From positions 34,810,536 through 34,874,535 of the forward strand of contig NC_067198.1 of NCBI RefSeq assembly GCF_000699445.3: DNA of 64,000 nt, written 5' to 3'. This DNA is from Schistosoma haematobium. Its lineage: Eukaryota; Platyhelminthes; Trematoda; Strigeidida; Schistosomatidae. Below are positions 1 through 9,941 of this stretch, in pieces. Position numbers and translations under genes: made by a program. A model generated the notes under the pieces. The model was given only the letters and a program-made list of their open reading frames with translations, was not told the DNA's origin and ran no database searches. Each line of letters starts with the position of its first letter. Position 1 is the stretch's first letter.

Positions 1-1
1 G

Positions 2-350
2 AGCATAGTTGATTTCCCAGCGGTACTATACGCTGATGATGTAAAAATCTGGCAAGAAATGGAGGGAGACGCAGATACATGTGAACTTCGGGCAGACTAA
101 GATATTCTGATTAGCTAGTCCGTAAAATGATTGGTACTTAACGGTGTTGCCAAGTGTGTCCACGTAAACATTGGGAGGACACAAAGGTAAAAAGGTACAG
201 CGTAGGGGAAGAGTGCGCTACGGGCTGGACTTTACTTTCAGGCCGAGGACTTCAAATTTATTTTACTAGAATTCTCACAGAGCTGGATGGATTAATTTTT
301 CTTGGAATTGCAAAAGATAATGTAGCGGTAAATAAATCCCCAAAATAAAT
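2..350 (+). pseudogene. Non-LTR retrotransposon reverse-transcriptase fragment (CR1-like)
   Basis: Frame 2 reads VLYADDVKIW, the catalytic YADD box of a non-LTR reverse transcriptase (codons 29-40), followed by a KCVHVNIGRT-like stretch around 150-180 in another frame. Stops and frame changes break the frame after about 100 bases, so this is a dead remnant whose 5' part lies outside the window. CR1-like assignment rests only on the local motif pattern. It abuts the LTR that starts near 385. Confidence 0.5.
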
Positions 351-384
351 AGCTCTAAGTTTTCGACATTGGATGCTGACCATA

Positions 385-641
385 TGTTTTAGTGGACTCA
401 TCTAGCCGAAGGCGCTCGGTCAGGCATCCGCACCAGATCACGTGTGGTAACGCCGTGCTCAACATCAACCGCAATCGCTAGCCAGATTAGATCAGAGAAT
501 TCCGATATATTGGTCATCGCCAAATATACTCTTCCGATCTCCTCGACTCTGTCTTTTGATTTCTCTTGGTGGGAACGAAATATATTAGAAGGTGTTACTG
601 GTAGAAGCGTTGCCAAACACCGAATACCTGTGACATCATCA
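385..641 (+). repeat. 5' LTR of the CsRn1/Boudicca-like element
   Basis: The end is set by CA at 640-641 just before the primer site TGGTGA at 643. The start at TGTTTTAGTGG (385) is tentative. A diverged copy of the same LTR sits alone at about 58256-58450, sharing the GCTAGCCAGATTAGATCAG block, which supports repeat identity. Confidence 0.65.
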
Positions 642-642
642 T

Positions 643-661
643 TGGTGAGACCGTCGTGATC
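643..661 (+). promoter_or_regulatory. Primer binding site, tRNA-Trp-like
   Basis: TGGTGAGACCGTCGTGAT lies one base after the LTR end. It matches the complement of an animal tRNA-Trp 3' end (TGGTGACCCCGACGTGAT) with three mismatches. A tRNA-Trp primer is, from memory, the one reported for CsRn1-type elements. Confidence 0.6.
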
Positions 662-822
662 TGGTACACCTAATTGCAACTGTGAGTCTGTTCCTTTTTG
701 GGATTTTTATATATCATTGCCTTACTTTTTATTTTTTTTAAACATTGTGATCTTTTTTTCGTGTTTTTTCTTGGATATATATATATTTTCCTCTCGTTCA
801 TTATCGTACTTCATATTTCATC

Positions 823-1653
823 ATGACTGAACAGACACCCAAAGTACTCAAGCTTAAGACTTTGTCCTCGCCTTCGTTTCAACTGATGCCTTTCTGGCCC
901 GACAACATCGAAGCCTGGTTTCGCTACGCAGAAGCCGACTTCTCCGAGCACGGCGTGATCGACACACGTGCACAACTCCTCGCAGTAGTCAAGGCACTAC
1001 CGCGCGAATTCAACAGGTACGTAACACCTAGTATGTTTACTAGTGATGTTTCCGATCCTTACGAAATCTTAAAACGCTCGATTCTCAAACGAGGAGACCT
1101 AACCGATCGACAAAGGTTAGATCAACTCTTCAACAATATCGACCTGCAACATGGTTCTGCGACGGACATGTTGCAACGGATGAGAGAGGTAATAGGCCCA
1201 AGAACTTTCGACGAAGGTCTATTCAAACAACTCTTCTTGTCAAAACTTCCCCAACAGGTGCAAGCAGTTCTGGTCTCGTTTCAGAACAACGCCTTAGACG
1301 AGCCAGCTGCATCTGCCGACCGTATTCTAGAAATTACGAAACCTACTACCGAGGTATTTTCAGTCAAAGAAAAACCTCAAACGACGCAGAATGATATAAC
1401 CGACTTGTGTCACACACTCACGCGTTATCGTAGTCTTCGTACCGACCGTAAGAGATCGCGCACACCACGTAGAAGCATTTCTCGTAAGCGATCTGTCTCT
1501 AGACCACGAGAGACAGATAACCCCGACTGGTGCTGGTATCATAACCAGTATGGAAAGTTTTCCAGAAATTGCAGAAAACCCTGCAATTTTCCCAACACGA
1601 AACCGACTGATTCGAAAAAATATTCGGGAAACTTCCAAGCCGGCACGCGTTAA
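823..1653 (+). CDS. gag: Gag polyprotein of CsRn1/Boudicca-like element
   Basis: The frame encodes 276 residues and starts at the first ATG after the leader. It would form the capsid and nucleocapsid of the retrotransposon particle. Residues about 20-170 resemble the capsid-like part of CsRn1-family Gag (FWPDNIEAWFRYAEADF, then ALPREFNRYV). An Arg/Ser-rich basic stretch follows at about 205-230. The nucleocapsid box CWYHNQYGKFSRNCRKPC is CX2HX9CX3C instead of the usual CCHC knuckle, a hallmark of this family. The frame ends just upstream of the protease, which lies in another frame (frame 3 against frame 1), so expression of pol would need a shift or the local sequence has drifted. It appears intact as a frame. 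Confidence 0.85.
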   Translation: MTEQTPKVLKLKTLSSPSFQLMPFWPDNIEAWFRYAEADFSEHGVIDTRAQLLAVVKALPREFNRYVTPSMFTSDVSDPYEILKRSILKRGDLTDRQRLDQLFNNIDLQHGSATDMLQRMREVIGPRTFDEGLFKQLFLSKLPQQVQAVLVSFQNNALDEPAASADRILEITKPTTEVFSVKEKPQTTQNDITDLCHTLTRYRSLRTDRKRSRTPRRSISRKRSVSRPRETDNPDWCWYHNQYGKFSRNCRKPCNFPNTKPTDSKKYSGNFQAGTR

Positions 1654-1718
1654 CGGCAACCGTAGCCGGCAAACAAAGCCGTCTGTTATTCGTCACAGAT
1701 GTGACAACGAGAGTTCGC

Positions 1719-4700
1719 TACCTCGTCGACTCTGGCGCAGAAGTTAGCGTTCTCCCAGCGAATCCTAACGACCGACTTCACGAATCGACCCTAAACTTAC
1801 AGGCGGCAAACGGAAAACCGATCGCTACGTATGGCAAAAGGTAAGTTTACCTTAACGTGGGTTTACGCAAACCCATCCACTGGATCTTCGTTGTTGCAGA
1901 TGTTTCCATGCCAATCATTGGTATGGACCTTCTACAACACCACAATCTGATCATCGACACGTGCAAACGGAGGTTAGTAGACGGAAACACTAATTTGTCC
2001 GTTTGCGTAACTTCTTTTACTGGTTGCAGAGTATCCCCAGTCATAGTTAAACATATGATACACCCACTCTATCAACCACTACTCGATAAGTACCCTGGGA
2101 TACAACAAACTCAACCGAAACTACCGTGTGTAACCAGCAACGTTACACATCACATCACGACTACAGGACCACCTGTATTCTCTAAAGCACGACGGCTAGC
2201 TCCCGAAAAGCTAAGGTTAGCGAAAAACGAATTCGACCATATGATAGACTTAGGAATCATACGACCGTCAAGTAGCCCATATGCATCTCCGTTGCACATG
2301 GTCCCTAAAAAGGACAGCAACGATTGGCGTCCAACTGGTGACTATCGGCGATTGAATGCAAAAACCATTCCCGATCGTTACCCGTTGCCTCATATTCACG
2401 ATTTGACAGCTACCTTGAAAGGTACAACTGCCTTTTCGAAAATTGACTTGGTTAAAGCGTATAACCAAATCCCTATGGCTACTGACGACATACCGAAAAC
2501 GGCTCTCATAACTCCCTTCGGACTCTATGAATTTTTGCGAATGCCTTTCGGTCTAAGGAATGCTGCTCAAACATTCCAAAGATTCATAGACGACGTTTTT
2601 CGAGGTCTCAACTTCGTACACGCGTATGTTGATGACTGTCTAATCGCAAGTCCGGACAGAGAAACACATCTCAAGCATCTGGATCTTGTTTTCGAACGAT
2701 TACAAAAACATGGCATAACTGTAAACGTTCAGAAATGCCAATTCGGGACCGACTCATTAGACTTTCTGGGACACACTATCGATGCTCAAGGTGTCCGACT
2801 CCTTAGAACCAAAGTGGCGGCCATTCTGGATTATCCAGAACCGACCACCGTCAAGCAATTACGCACGTTTAACGGCCTCGTAAGTTTCTGTAGACGTTTC
2901 ATACCGAAATGCGCATTACTTATGAAACCTCTGACCGACCAACTTCGTGGAAATGCGAAATCCATTAATTTGGACGACACCGCACGAAAAGCATTCTCCA
3001 CAGTTAAGGAACTTATCGCTAAAGCAACAATGCTCGCACATCAGGACACCGAAGCACCCATTAGTATCGCAGTAGACGCATCGGACTCGGCAATCGGTGG
3101 CGTCTTGCAACAATGGGTTGACAACTCCTGGCAATCCTTGGCATTTTTCTCTAGAAGGTTGCTAGACACCGAATCGAGGTACAGCACATTCGGTAGGGAA
3201 CTCCTAGCTATGTATTGTGCTGTACGACATTTTCAACACTATATCGAAGGTCGTGAATTCACTCCTTTCACGGATCATAAACCGCTCACTTTTTCGTTAA
3301 GCTCTCCTTCTGACAAGTACTCTTCCCGTGAGTTTCGACAACTCGACTACATTTCGCAGTTTACTTCGGACATTCAACACATCTCTGGAGCAAACAATGT
3401 AGTTGCAGACGCCTTATCTCGCATAACTTCCTTGAACAGTTTCCAAGGAATCGACCTTCTTAAACTCGCCGAGCTTCAAAAAGAAGACAGTGATCTTCGG
3501 CACGAGTTATCGTCCACAACCCTTAAACTACGCATCAAACAGATGGGAACAGGTAAGGAAACCTTACTGTGTGACACATCTACAGGTAGGGATCGCCCAA
3601 TCGTGCCGAAACATTATCGACCCAACGTCTTCAATACATTGCACAAACTTTCTCATCCAGGTGTTCGTGCAACCATCAACCTTATAGCAGAACGGTTTTG
3701 CTGGCCTGGCATGAACAAAGACGTGAGGGAGTGGGCACGCTCCTGTGTAAGCTGCCAAAAATCCAAGGTTATCAGACACAATAAATGTCCCTTAGGCTCG
3801 TTTAAAACTCCCGATGCTCGTTTCGACCATGTTCATCTGGATTTGGTAGGACCTTTACCAGATTCAAATGGATACTCTTATCTCTTAACCTGCGTAGACC
3901 GTTTCACTCGATGGCCAGAAGCAGTACCTATTAAGAACATCACTCCTGAAACAGTGGCCCGCACCTTCGTCGAACGATGGGTAGCAAACTTCGGTTGCCC
4001 TTCAACCATCACCACAGACCGCGGACGTCAGTTTGAGTCTGAACTTTTCCGTCGTCTGACCACACTTCTAGGAATCACTCGCTTCCGAACGACCGCCTAC
4101 CACCCACAAGCAAACGGGTTGGTAGAACGCTTTCACCGACAATTAAAAGCTTCACTATCAGCTGAAAACGTTTCACAGTGGACCGACGCTCTTCCACTCG
4201 TCTTACTAGGTATCCGCAATGCAGTAAAAGCGGACATTGGATACACTGCGGCTCAACTCGTTTATGGAACGACACTTCGACTTCCAATGGAATTCGTGGA
4301 TCCTTCGTCCTCTTCAGTGAACATGGATCTAACCTCCTACACGAACAGGCTTGCAAACGCAATGCGTTCAGTTAAACCTGCTTCCACTCGACCACAATCA
4401 ACTGATGTTTTCGTGTAACCTGACTTACGATATAGTACACACGTTTTCGTTCGTCGAGACTTGCATCGACGACCATTCGAATCAGCATACGAAGGACCTT
4501 TCAAAGTTCTTCAACGTGAATCTAAGTACTATATAGTCGATAAGAACGGAACCAACGATAGCATCAGCATCGATCGCCTCAAAGCAGCGTATTTAGAAGG
4601 GAATCCTATTCACGTCGATTTTCCTTCGTTACAGTCGAACGACACGACTCCACTCATAATTCCTCAACCGACAACCAACACTAGCGATGATACTCCGAAT

Positions 4701-4781
4701 GTATCTGAAAATAAACCTAAAACGACGCGTTCTGGAAGAAGAGTAAGATTTCCAGAACATTTAAACGACTACTGCACGTAA
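1719..4781 (+). pseudogene. pol: Pol (protease, RT, RNase H, integrase) of CsRn1/Boudicca-like element, broken by nonsense codons
   Basis: The aspartic protease motif LVDSGAEVSVLPA is at 1722-1760. A TAA at 1842-1844 interrupts the frame. From 1857 an 853-residue frame holds the reverse transcriptase with YVDD (residues about 257-260), RNase H ([13 protein letters not shown] and FTDHKPL), the integrase zinc domain (HKLSHPG to CVSC) and a DDE core with Asp 662, Asp 721 and Glu 757. The Asp 721 to Glu 757 gap is exactly 35 residues, as in the D,D35E rule. A second TAA at 4416-4418 cuts the integrase; the C-terminal part continues in the same frame to 4781. Catalytic residues look intact, so the copy was probably inactivated by few point mutations and is relatively young. 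Confidence 0.88.
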
Positions 4782-5202
4782 AGCACTACTCGACATTTTA
4801 TATTATCTCGATCTTTCTTTTTACGATATATAATTTTTTTTAAAAAAAGAATTTTAATATGCTTATATATTCATATTTTTTTATTTAAAATAAACAAAAC
4901 AAAAAAAACATTTTTTAACGCTATTATGTGTGCTTGAGTATGTTTCCCATTTTTTCGCCGACATTGTGTTTTTACGCACATACGAGTGTATTTCGACATG
5001 CACTTACACTTACTTTTTTCTTTTCCAAGACGACTGGAAAAGAACGATGCAGTTTACGAGGAGTCGAAATTTTCGTTGAAACTCTTGTTTTAAACATAGG
5101 TTTTGGTTTCTAAACTATCTTGGGCTCTCGCCATTGATTTTTTCACCCATTTCTATATCCGACATTTTGTTCAATCCATCCGCTATTTATCACTTTTTTA
5201 TC
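4782..5202. other. 3' untranslated part of the LTR element and junction
   Basis: An A/T-rich tail with long T and A runs is followed by TTTACGAGGAG near 5055-5070, which may be the remains of the polypurine tract. No LTR copy follows; the sequence switches to an unrelated repeat. Confidence 0.4.
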
Positions 5203-6550
5203 ATGACACAGAAGAAGATGAAGGCCCCTGCTTCTAGGCGTCTAGCCAGACGTAGGAAAACGACCTAATCTAACTCTACCGTCGACACGGTTTTAAACAG
5301 TTTCAAAGAGACAAGCTACTCCGTTCATCCGTGAGCAGACAAACTTACAGCAGTTGTCTCCATTCCAGGCATGTTGAAGACTTTATTGGTAAACAATTTT
5401 GATAATCACACGTGCAACCATATGGATGGTGTAAAAAAGTTGCAAGTTGACATGGACATTCTCAATCCATGCCAACCTCACGGAGACTCAAGACCAAATG
5501 AATGACATAAATAGTTTCCTAGATAGTGTTGCTTCAGAGTTATTTGAAAAAATATGACAATCTAGAAATTCAGTTTAATATACCAGACACATGTGTCCTG
5601 AAAAATATGAAATCTAGTTTGCTTAGAGCCGGCAATATGACAAATGTACCATGTGTGTGCACACAATTAAAAAGAAGCCACCTTGGTATGCACTCACCGA
5701 TCTTGTTCAGATTTTCAAGGATATTAAGGTTCTTCTAGATAGAACACCATGCCAGCGAAAAGCAAGAAGAGACAGTTACAGACCACCTGCGTCAAACTCC
5801 CAAACGCATCATGACCCCGATGGTTGTAAAATTAAGTCTGATTCTGAGAAGACATCTACCTTTTACATACATCCCATCGCTCATAAAGTTTCCTGAGTCT
5901 CATAAAGTTCAAAACACAGAAGAAATTAGTCCTGATGTAGATAGTGTCTATCCTCCTAATAATGCTGACTTAGATCTAACTTTTAGTAGTTGTGCTGATG
6001 ACGAATGGGATAAAGCAGTCCAAATCTTTGTCATTGCAACACCCAGCTACAGTACCTGTGCGACGGATAATGGGTAAACTAGTAATAACATTTATATAAC
6101 TGACCATACACTTAACGTCGATATATTCGAACCTTGCAAACCATCACAAGTATGTTTAACAACACTCGATTCTCTTCTGATTACGAAGGAAGCAAAAGAA
6201 ACCACAAACCCTGAAAATAAACGTCTCGAACATGATACCCATACTTCAGGTATAGAAAGTAATCTGAATTGTAAATATCTACTTGGTCGCACACACAGAC
6301 CTGATAGCCTTCTTTGTCCGGCACTATGCCTTTATCAGATGTTATATTCAATAACAATAAGAAGACTTTTTTGTGATTCCGCCAGCTTTTCTGCCGGCAA
6401 CGGTATATATATTACAAATGATGACAAGGTTGTTGAATATATTTCCCCTCGAATATTAGTTGCACGTCTCTACGCAAGCTTCATGAAGCGCGTCAACTGT
6501 GATGTTGATAATACAAGTCTTGCTAAAACCATCCGCATTCACATCTTATA
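5203..6550 (+). pseudogene. Decayed repeat-encoded protein, not identified
   Basis: A short frame starts at 5203 with a very basic opening (MTQKKMKAPASRRLARRRK) and stops at once. Coding-like pieces follow in shifting frames, e.g. 5811-6077 (end NADLDLTFSSCADDEWDKAV) and 6267-6551 (PALCLYQMLYSI and ISPRILVARLYASFMKR). The pieces look like one old coding sequence with several frameshifts. I do not recognise a domain. Position directly downstream of a retrotransposon suggests a retroelement ORF, but that is inference. Confidence 0.3.
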
Positions 6551-6644
6551 AAACATCAACCCAGCTGAGTAAGTCGCTACATTAGTTCTTGTAGGAAAAT
6601 CTGTGTTGGAAAATCTATGATACGAATTTTAGTTATCAATGATT

Positions 6645-6960
6645 TAAGTACACATAACTGACTTGTTGATCAGATACAATTCCGGGAGCCGAGTGTGTCT
6701 CTTGCGATTTCTGTTGTTAATTCTAATACTAATGAGTGTATTCCAGATCATACAGTCTACATCCAATACACAGTAGAACAAACACGATGAATCTAAGGTG
6801 AAGTACAATGGATTACAGAAATTTGGACCCCTATTTTAGCTGTGGTGGCTGTGATACTTGTACGAACGAATGATTCCTTTGTAATTGATAGCCCACGGAT
6901 TTCGAATTCAAAATATAATACGTTCATTTTTGTTCATCTAGTTCTATTTGGCTTAAATTG
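6645..6960. repeat. Dispersed repeat, copy 1 (pairs with 55908-56265)
   Basis: The block from ACATAACTGA to about 6960 is similar to 55908-56265. The best stretch aligns GATTACAGAAATTTGGA here with GACTGCAGAAATTTGGA there, followed in both by AGCTGTGG(T/A)GG and by ATGATTCC. Upstream it runs out of the decayed protein, so both copies may be 3' parts of the same unidentified element. Confidence 0.5.
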
Positions 6961-9755
6961 CACTTTTTCGGAATATTTAGTACGATAATTTAAAAATCTC
7001 TAATTATCATAGTTACTTATAATTACGACCCCCTGTGTTGATCAGCAAGATATCCCGTGCATTCGCTCAGTAGAAGAATCTGTATCGTTATAAAGAACAT
7101 GTTCGCCAAGGAATCGTGGTTTGTAGATGCCGTCAGAGTGCCCGAATGGATTAAATATTAGGCAATCATGTAGTTGGCCACTTTTCTGAAGGGTTTATTT
7201 GAAAAGTTTAGAGACAGCTTTTGCCCTAAAGCAGGTAGACAGGTATTATGGAGTAAGGCATTTTGGAAGGGAAATCCTCAGCATGTCCCGATATCTAGAA
7301 AAAATATGAGGTTATAGATAATCAGACTGAAATGAAATGGTAACATCCAAAGTTCCCAATAAATGGTGCACATCTCACTTTTCAGGTAATGTTAAACTGA
7401 CGACAGCGAAGATTCGCATATTCTTTGACAGTTGCCTGAATCACAGATGTCTGTTACTAAATGACCTGCCTTTACCTAGAGCAAATTATTCATTTTCATT
7501 GCTCGGCACGTTGATCAGATGTTTTTAGTCCCAAATCACGGTGACCCTGATTACACAGATGGTCCAACAAATCGTGGTTCTTACTGAGAGTATAAAATGC
7601 CTGAAACTTTCACGGCTGGAAGATGATTCAAGCAAATTGTTATATATTGAATGACTAGGCATCTTTTTGAAGCTAACGTTCACGCTTAGCTCAGCTTGTT
7701 TTTACTGTTGACGATTACTGCTACGGCGATATGTATCACTGTCAGTTTGGTGATGACCACTCTAGAAAGATCATTTCTCACTTTATAATCTTATTCTGAA
7801 GAACGGGGCCTGGTTCAAAATATTCAGATACTTTATAGCTTACGTCTGAAGTTCTGTTACTCTCATCGATTAGTAATTCAATGTAAATCTTTACCAGAAC
7901 ACGTAATATTAGTACCTTCTTTGAAACATTCGGAGTGGAATTGGTTCATTACTGCACTACACGCTGAATGGATGAATTAAAGTTGATTGACCTCTAACCT
8001 GTACTCTTGAAGATTGAAGAGAGATTTTTGTTTCCAAGACACGTGAGTTCTTAAAGACGCGAACGTTCCCGTCGAAAAACTCTCAGCCATGTGGCATTTT
8101 CATAACGACACTCAAGCAGTCTTGAATAAACCAATGACTTACACCCACTATTTAAAAAATTAAAACTTCAATCTTGTGGGAAAACAAGTCGGAAATATCT
8201 TTATTCTTATGAACTCAGCCGTATATTCAATCTTTTAGTGTGGTGATATTTATTGTTTGGGTGTAAATGTTCCTGCAACTCATGCTTACAAACTGCTATT
8301 ACACTCATTGCTTTGAAATAGTTCAAATTCTGTTTGTCTTTGACCCCAGAGGACACCGCGTGGTTCGAAGTTTTCAAGAGTAACTGTGATAGCTGTGAGA
8401 CACCGAGTCTAGGGGTTGTTTTGTAAGTTACTTTCGTTTCGATTCATTTTATAACCAAACTCTAAACGCCATCACGTTTCTCGCTTGATAAACGTTTCAA
8501 AACACACTCACTTAAAATCTAACAATAATAGTGAGTAATTTCAAGCACCTCAGCGTGCTCACTATGTAAATGCATCTACATAATTTTCTAGTTCGTGGCA
8601 CATCTCGTTTATTCTAATGCAAAATAGCAAGTAATATACCGCTTTCCAGTCCCAAAAATCAACAATGTAGGGCTCAAAAATATTAAATTTTTTTAGACGA
8701 ATTATCCTGACAGTTATGTTCCGGGTTTGTTATTACCCACCTGTTCCTTGTCATAAAGTGTTATAGCCATCCTTTCCTGTCCGTTATGATATTTATTTTT
8801 AGCATTATTCAGCAATAGGGTACTTTTAAACCGCTAGGTTTTATAGTGATGTCTGGATGCGCACCAATTTTTAACAACAGTTTTGTGGTTAGGCTCCTGA
8901 AAGCGGTTAATTTTACTTAATGAATCTCTGGTCCATGAACTTGTCACTTTATCTACCCATTTTATGCGTTGCTTTTCAGGACTGGTATAAGGTGATAGGG
9001 ATGCTAATATGAACAAGCTAATAGATAAAAAAATCCTATATGATCAATTTTCTGCAATCATACATGCTTTGCTTTTTTGTATTAATCCTTCAATACTGAA
9101 CGATGGGAATGGAAGGCGGTGGAGTAAATGGATTTACCTGGCTCTTGGATATAAACATATTGCATTATATCACCTCATATTTAGTTCATTCCTTAGGAAA
9201 ATTATTGTTCATTGGATTAGTAATTGTAGATACTTTCGAAACATTGCTACCAAGAGTCGGATTGTTTTAACGGAATATCACTGTGTATTATATTAGATCA
9301 AGATGCTTTTTGTGAATATAATTTAGGGGATTGTTATAAAAATTAGTCGTATTTCGCACGTAAGTAGAGGATATGGTATTGTTAGATAACGCGTCATTGT
9401 TAAGTTGAAATTGACAACAAAATACTGACAATGTAGTGCTACTATTGATCATCGTACAAACAGTTCCGAATCATACGTAGGAAGCAGTCGACGTTATAAC
9501 ATATTTTTACAGATTTTTGCTTACACTGTCTTTCCCATCCTTCAAGTTTACTTAACTACATATATCTTATGTCAAGAATTGTTGACTAATAGTCATAAAT
9601 AAATATTTGTATAACCCGAAGCAAAGCTTGTTCAACATTTTCCCAGATTACTCGTTAAGAACATTGCACGTAGGTTTAATAGGATCATATTCTGCTTGTG
9701 ACAAGAAAAACGAGACTAATTATTTTACCACTAAATATCAGTTATTCCTAATTTA
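6961..9755. other. Unassigned DNA upstream of UGDH
   Basis: AT-rich sequence with only short frames (60-95 residues) that show no motif I recognise. No clear repeat or RNA gene was seen. The promoter of UGDH may lie here but no sequence element marks it. Confidence 0.5.
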
Positions 9756-9785
9756 TTCATTTCAGTTGTTTGTATTCCGGACATT
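9756..9785 (+). promoter_or_regulatory. 3' splice acceptor and short 5' UTR of UGDH
   Basis: A pyrimidine-rich run ends in TTCAG at 9761-9765, followed by only 20 bases before the ATG at 9786. This is either the end of a 5' UTR intron or a spliced-leader trans-splice site; schistosomes trans-splice a subset of mRNAs. The sequence alone cannot tell the two apart. Confidence 0.5.
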
Positions 9786-9941
9786 ATGCTGTCAAAAGTG
9801 TGCTGTCTTGGTGCAGGTTATGTTGGAGGTTCAACACTTTCAATTATAGCTCATTACTGTCCGGAGATTCAAGTTACTGTTGTTGATACTTGTGATGAAC
9901 AAATCAAGATGTGGAACTCAGATACTCTGCCAATATATGAG
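9786..9941 (+). CDS. UGDH: UGDH exon 1 (residues 1-52)
   Basis: Starts at ATG in CATTATGCTG and ends in phase 0 after ATATATGAG, with donor GTAATA. It holds the NAD-binding glycine motif GAGYVGG and the VTVVD strand end. Confidence 0.95.

Larger units (their letters stand above)
385..5070 (+). mobile_element. Ty3/gypsy LTR retrotransposon, CsRn1/Boudicca-like, 3' LTR not visible
   Basis: Ordered parts seen on the + strand are a 5' LTR (about 385-641), a tRNA-Trp-like primer site, a gag frame (823-1653), and protease, reverse transcriptase, RNase H and integrase in one frame from 1719 to 4781. The Gag box CX2HX9CX3C is characteristic of the CsRn1 family of trematode elements (CsRn1, Boudicca). 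No second copy of the LTR follows the pol region. The right boundary near 5070, after a GAGGAG purine run, is a guess. Nonsense codons in pol mean it is unlikely to be autonomous now. Confidence 0.85.
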
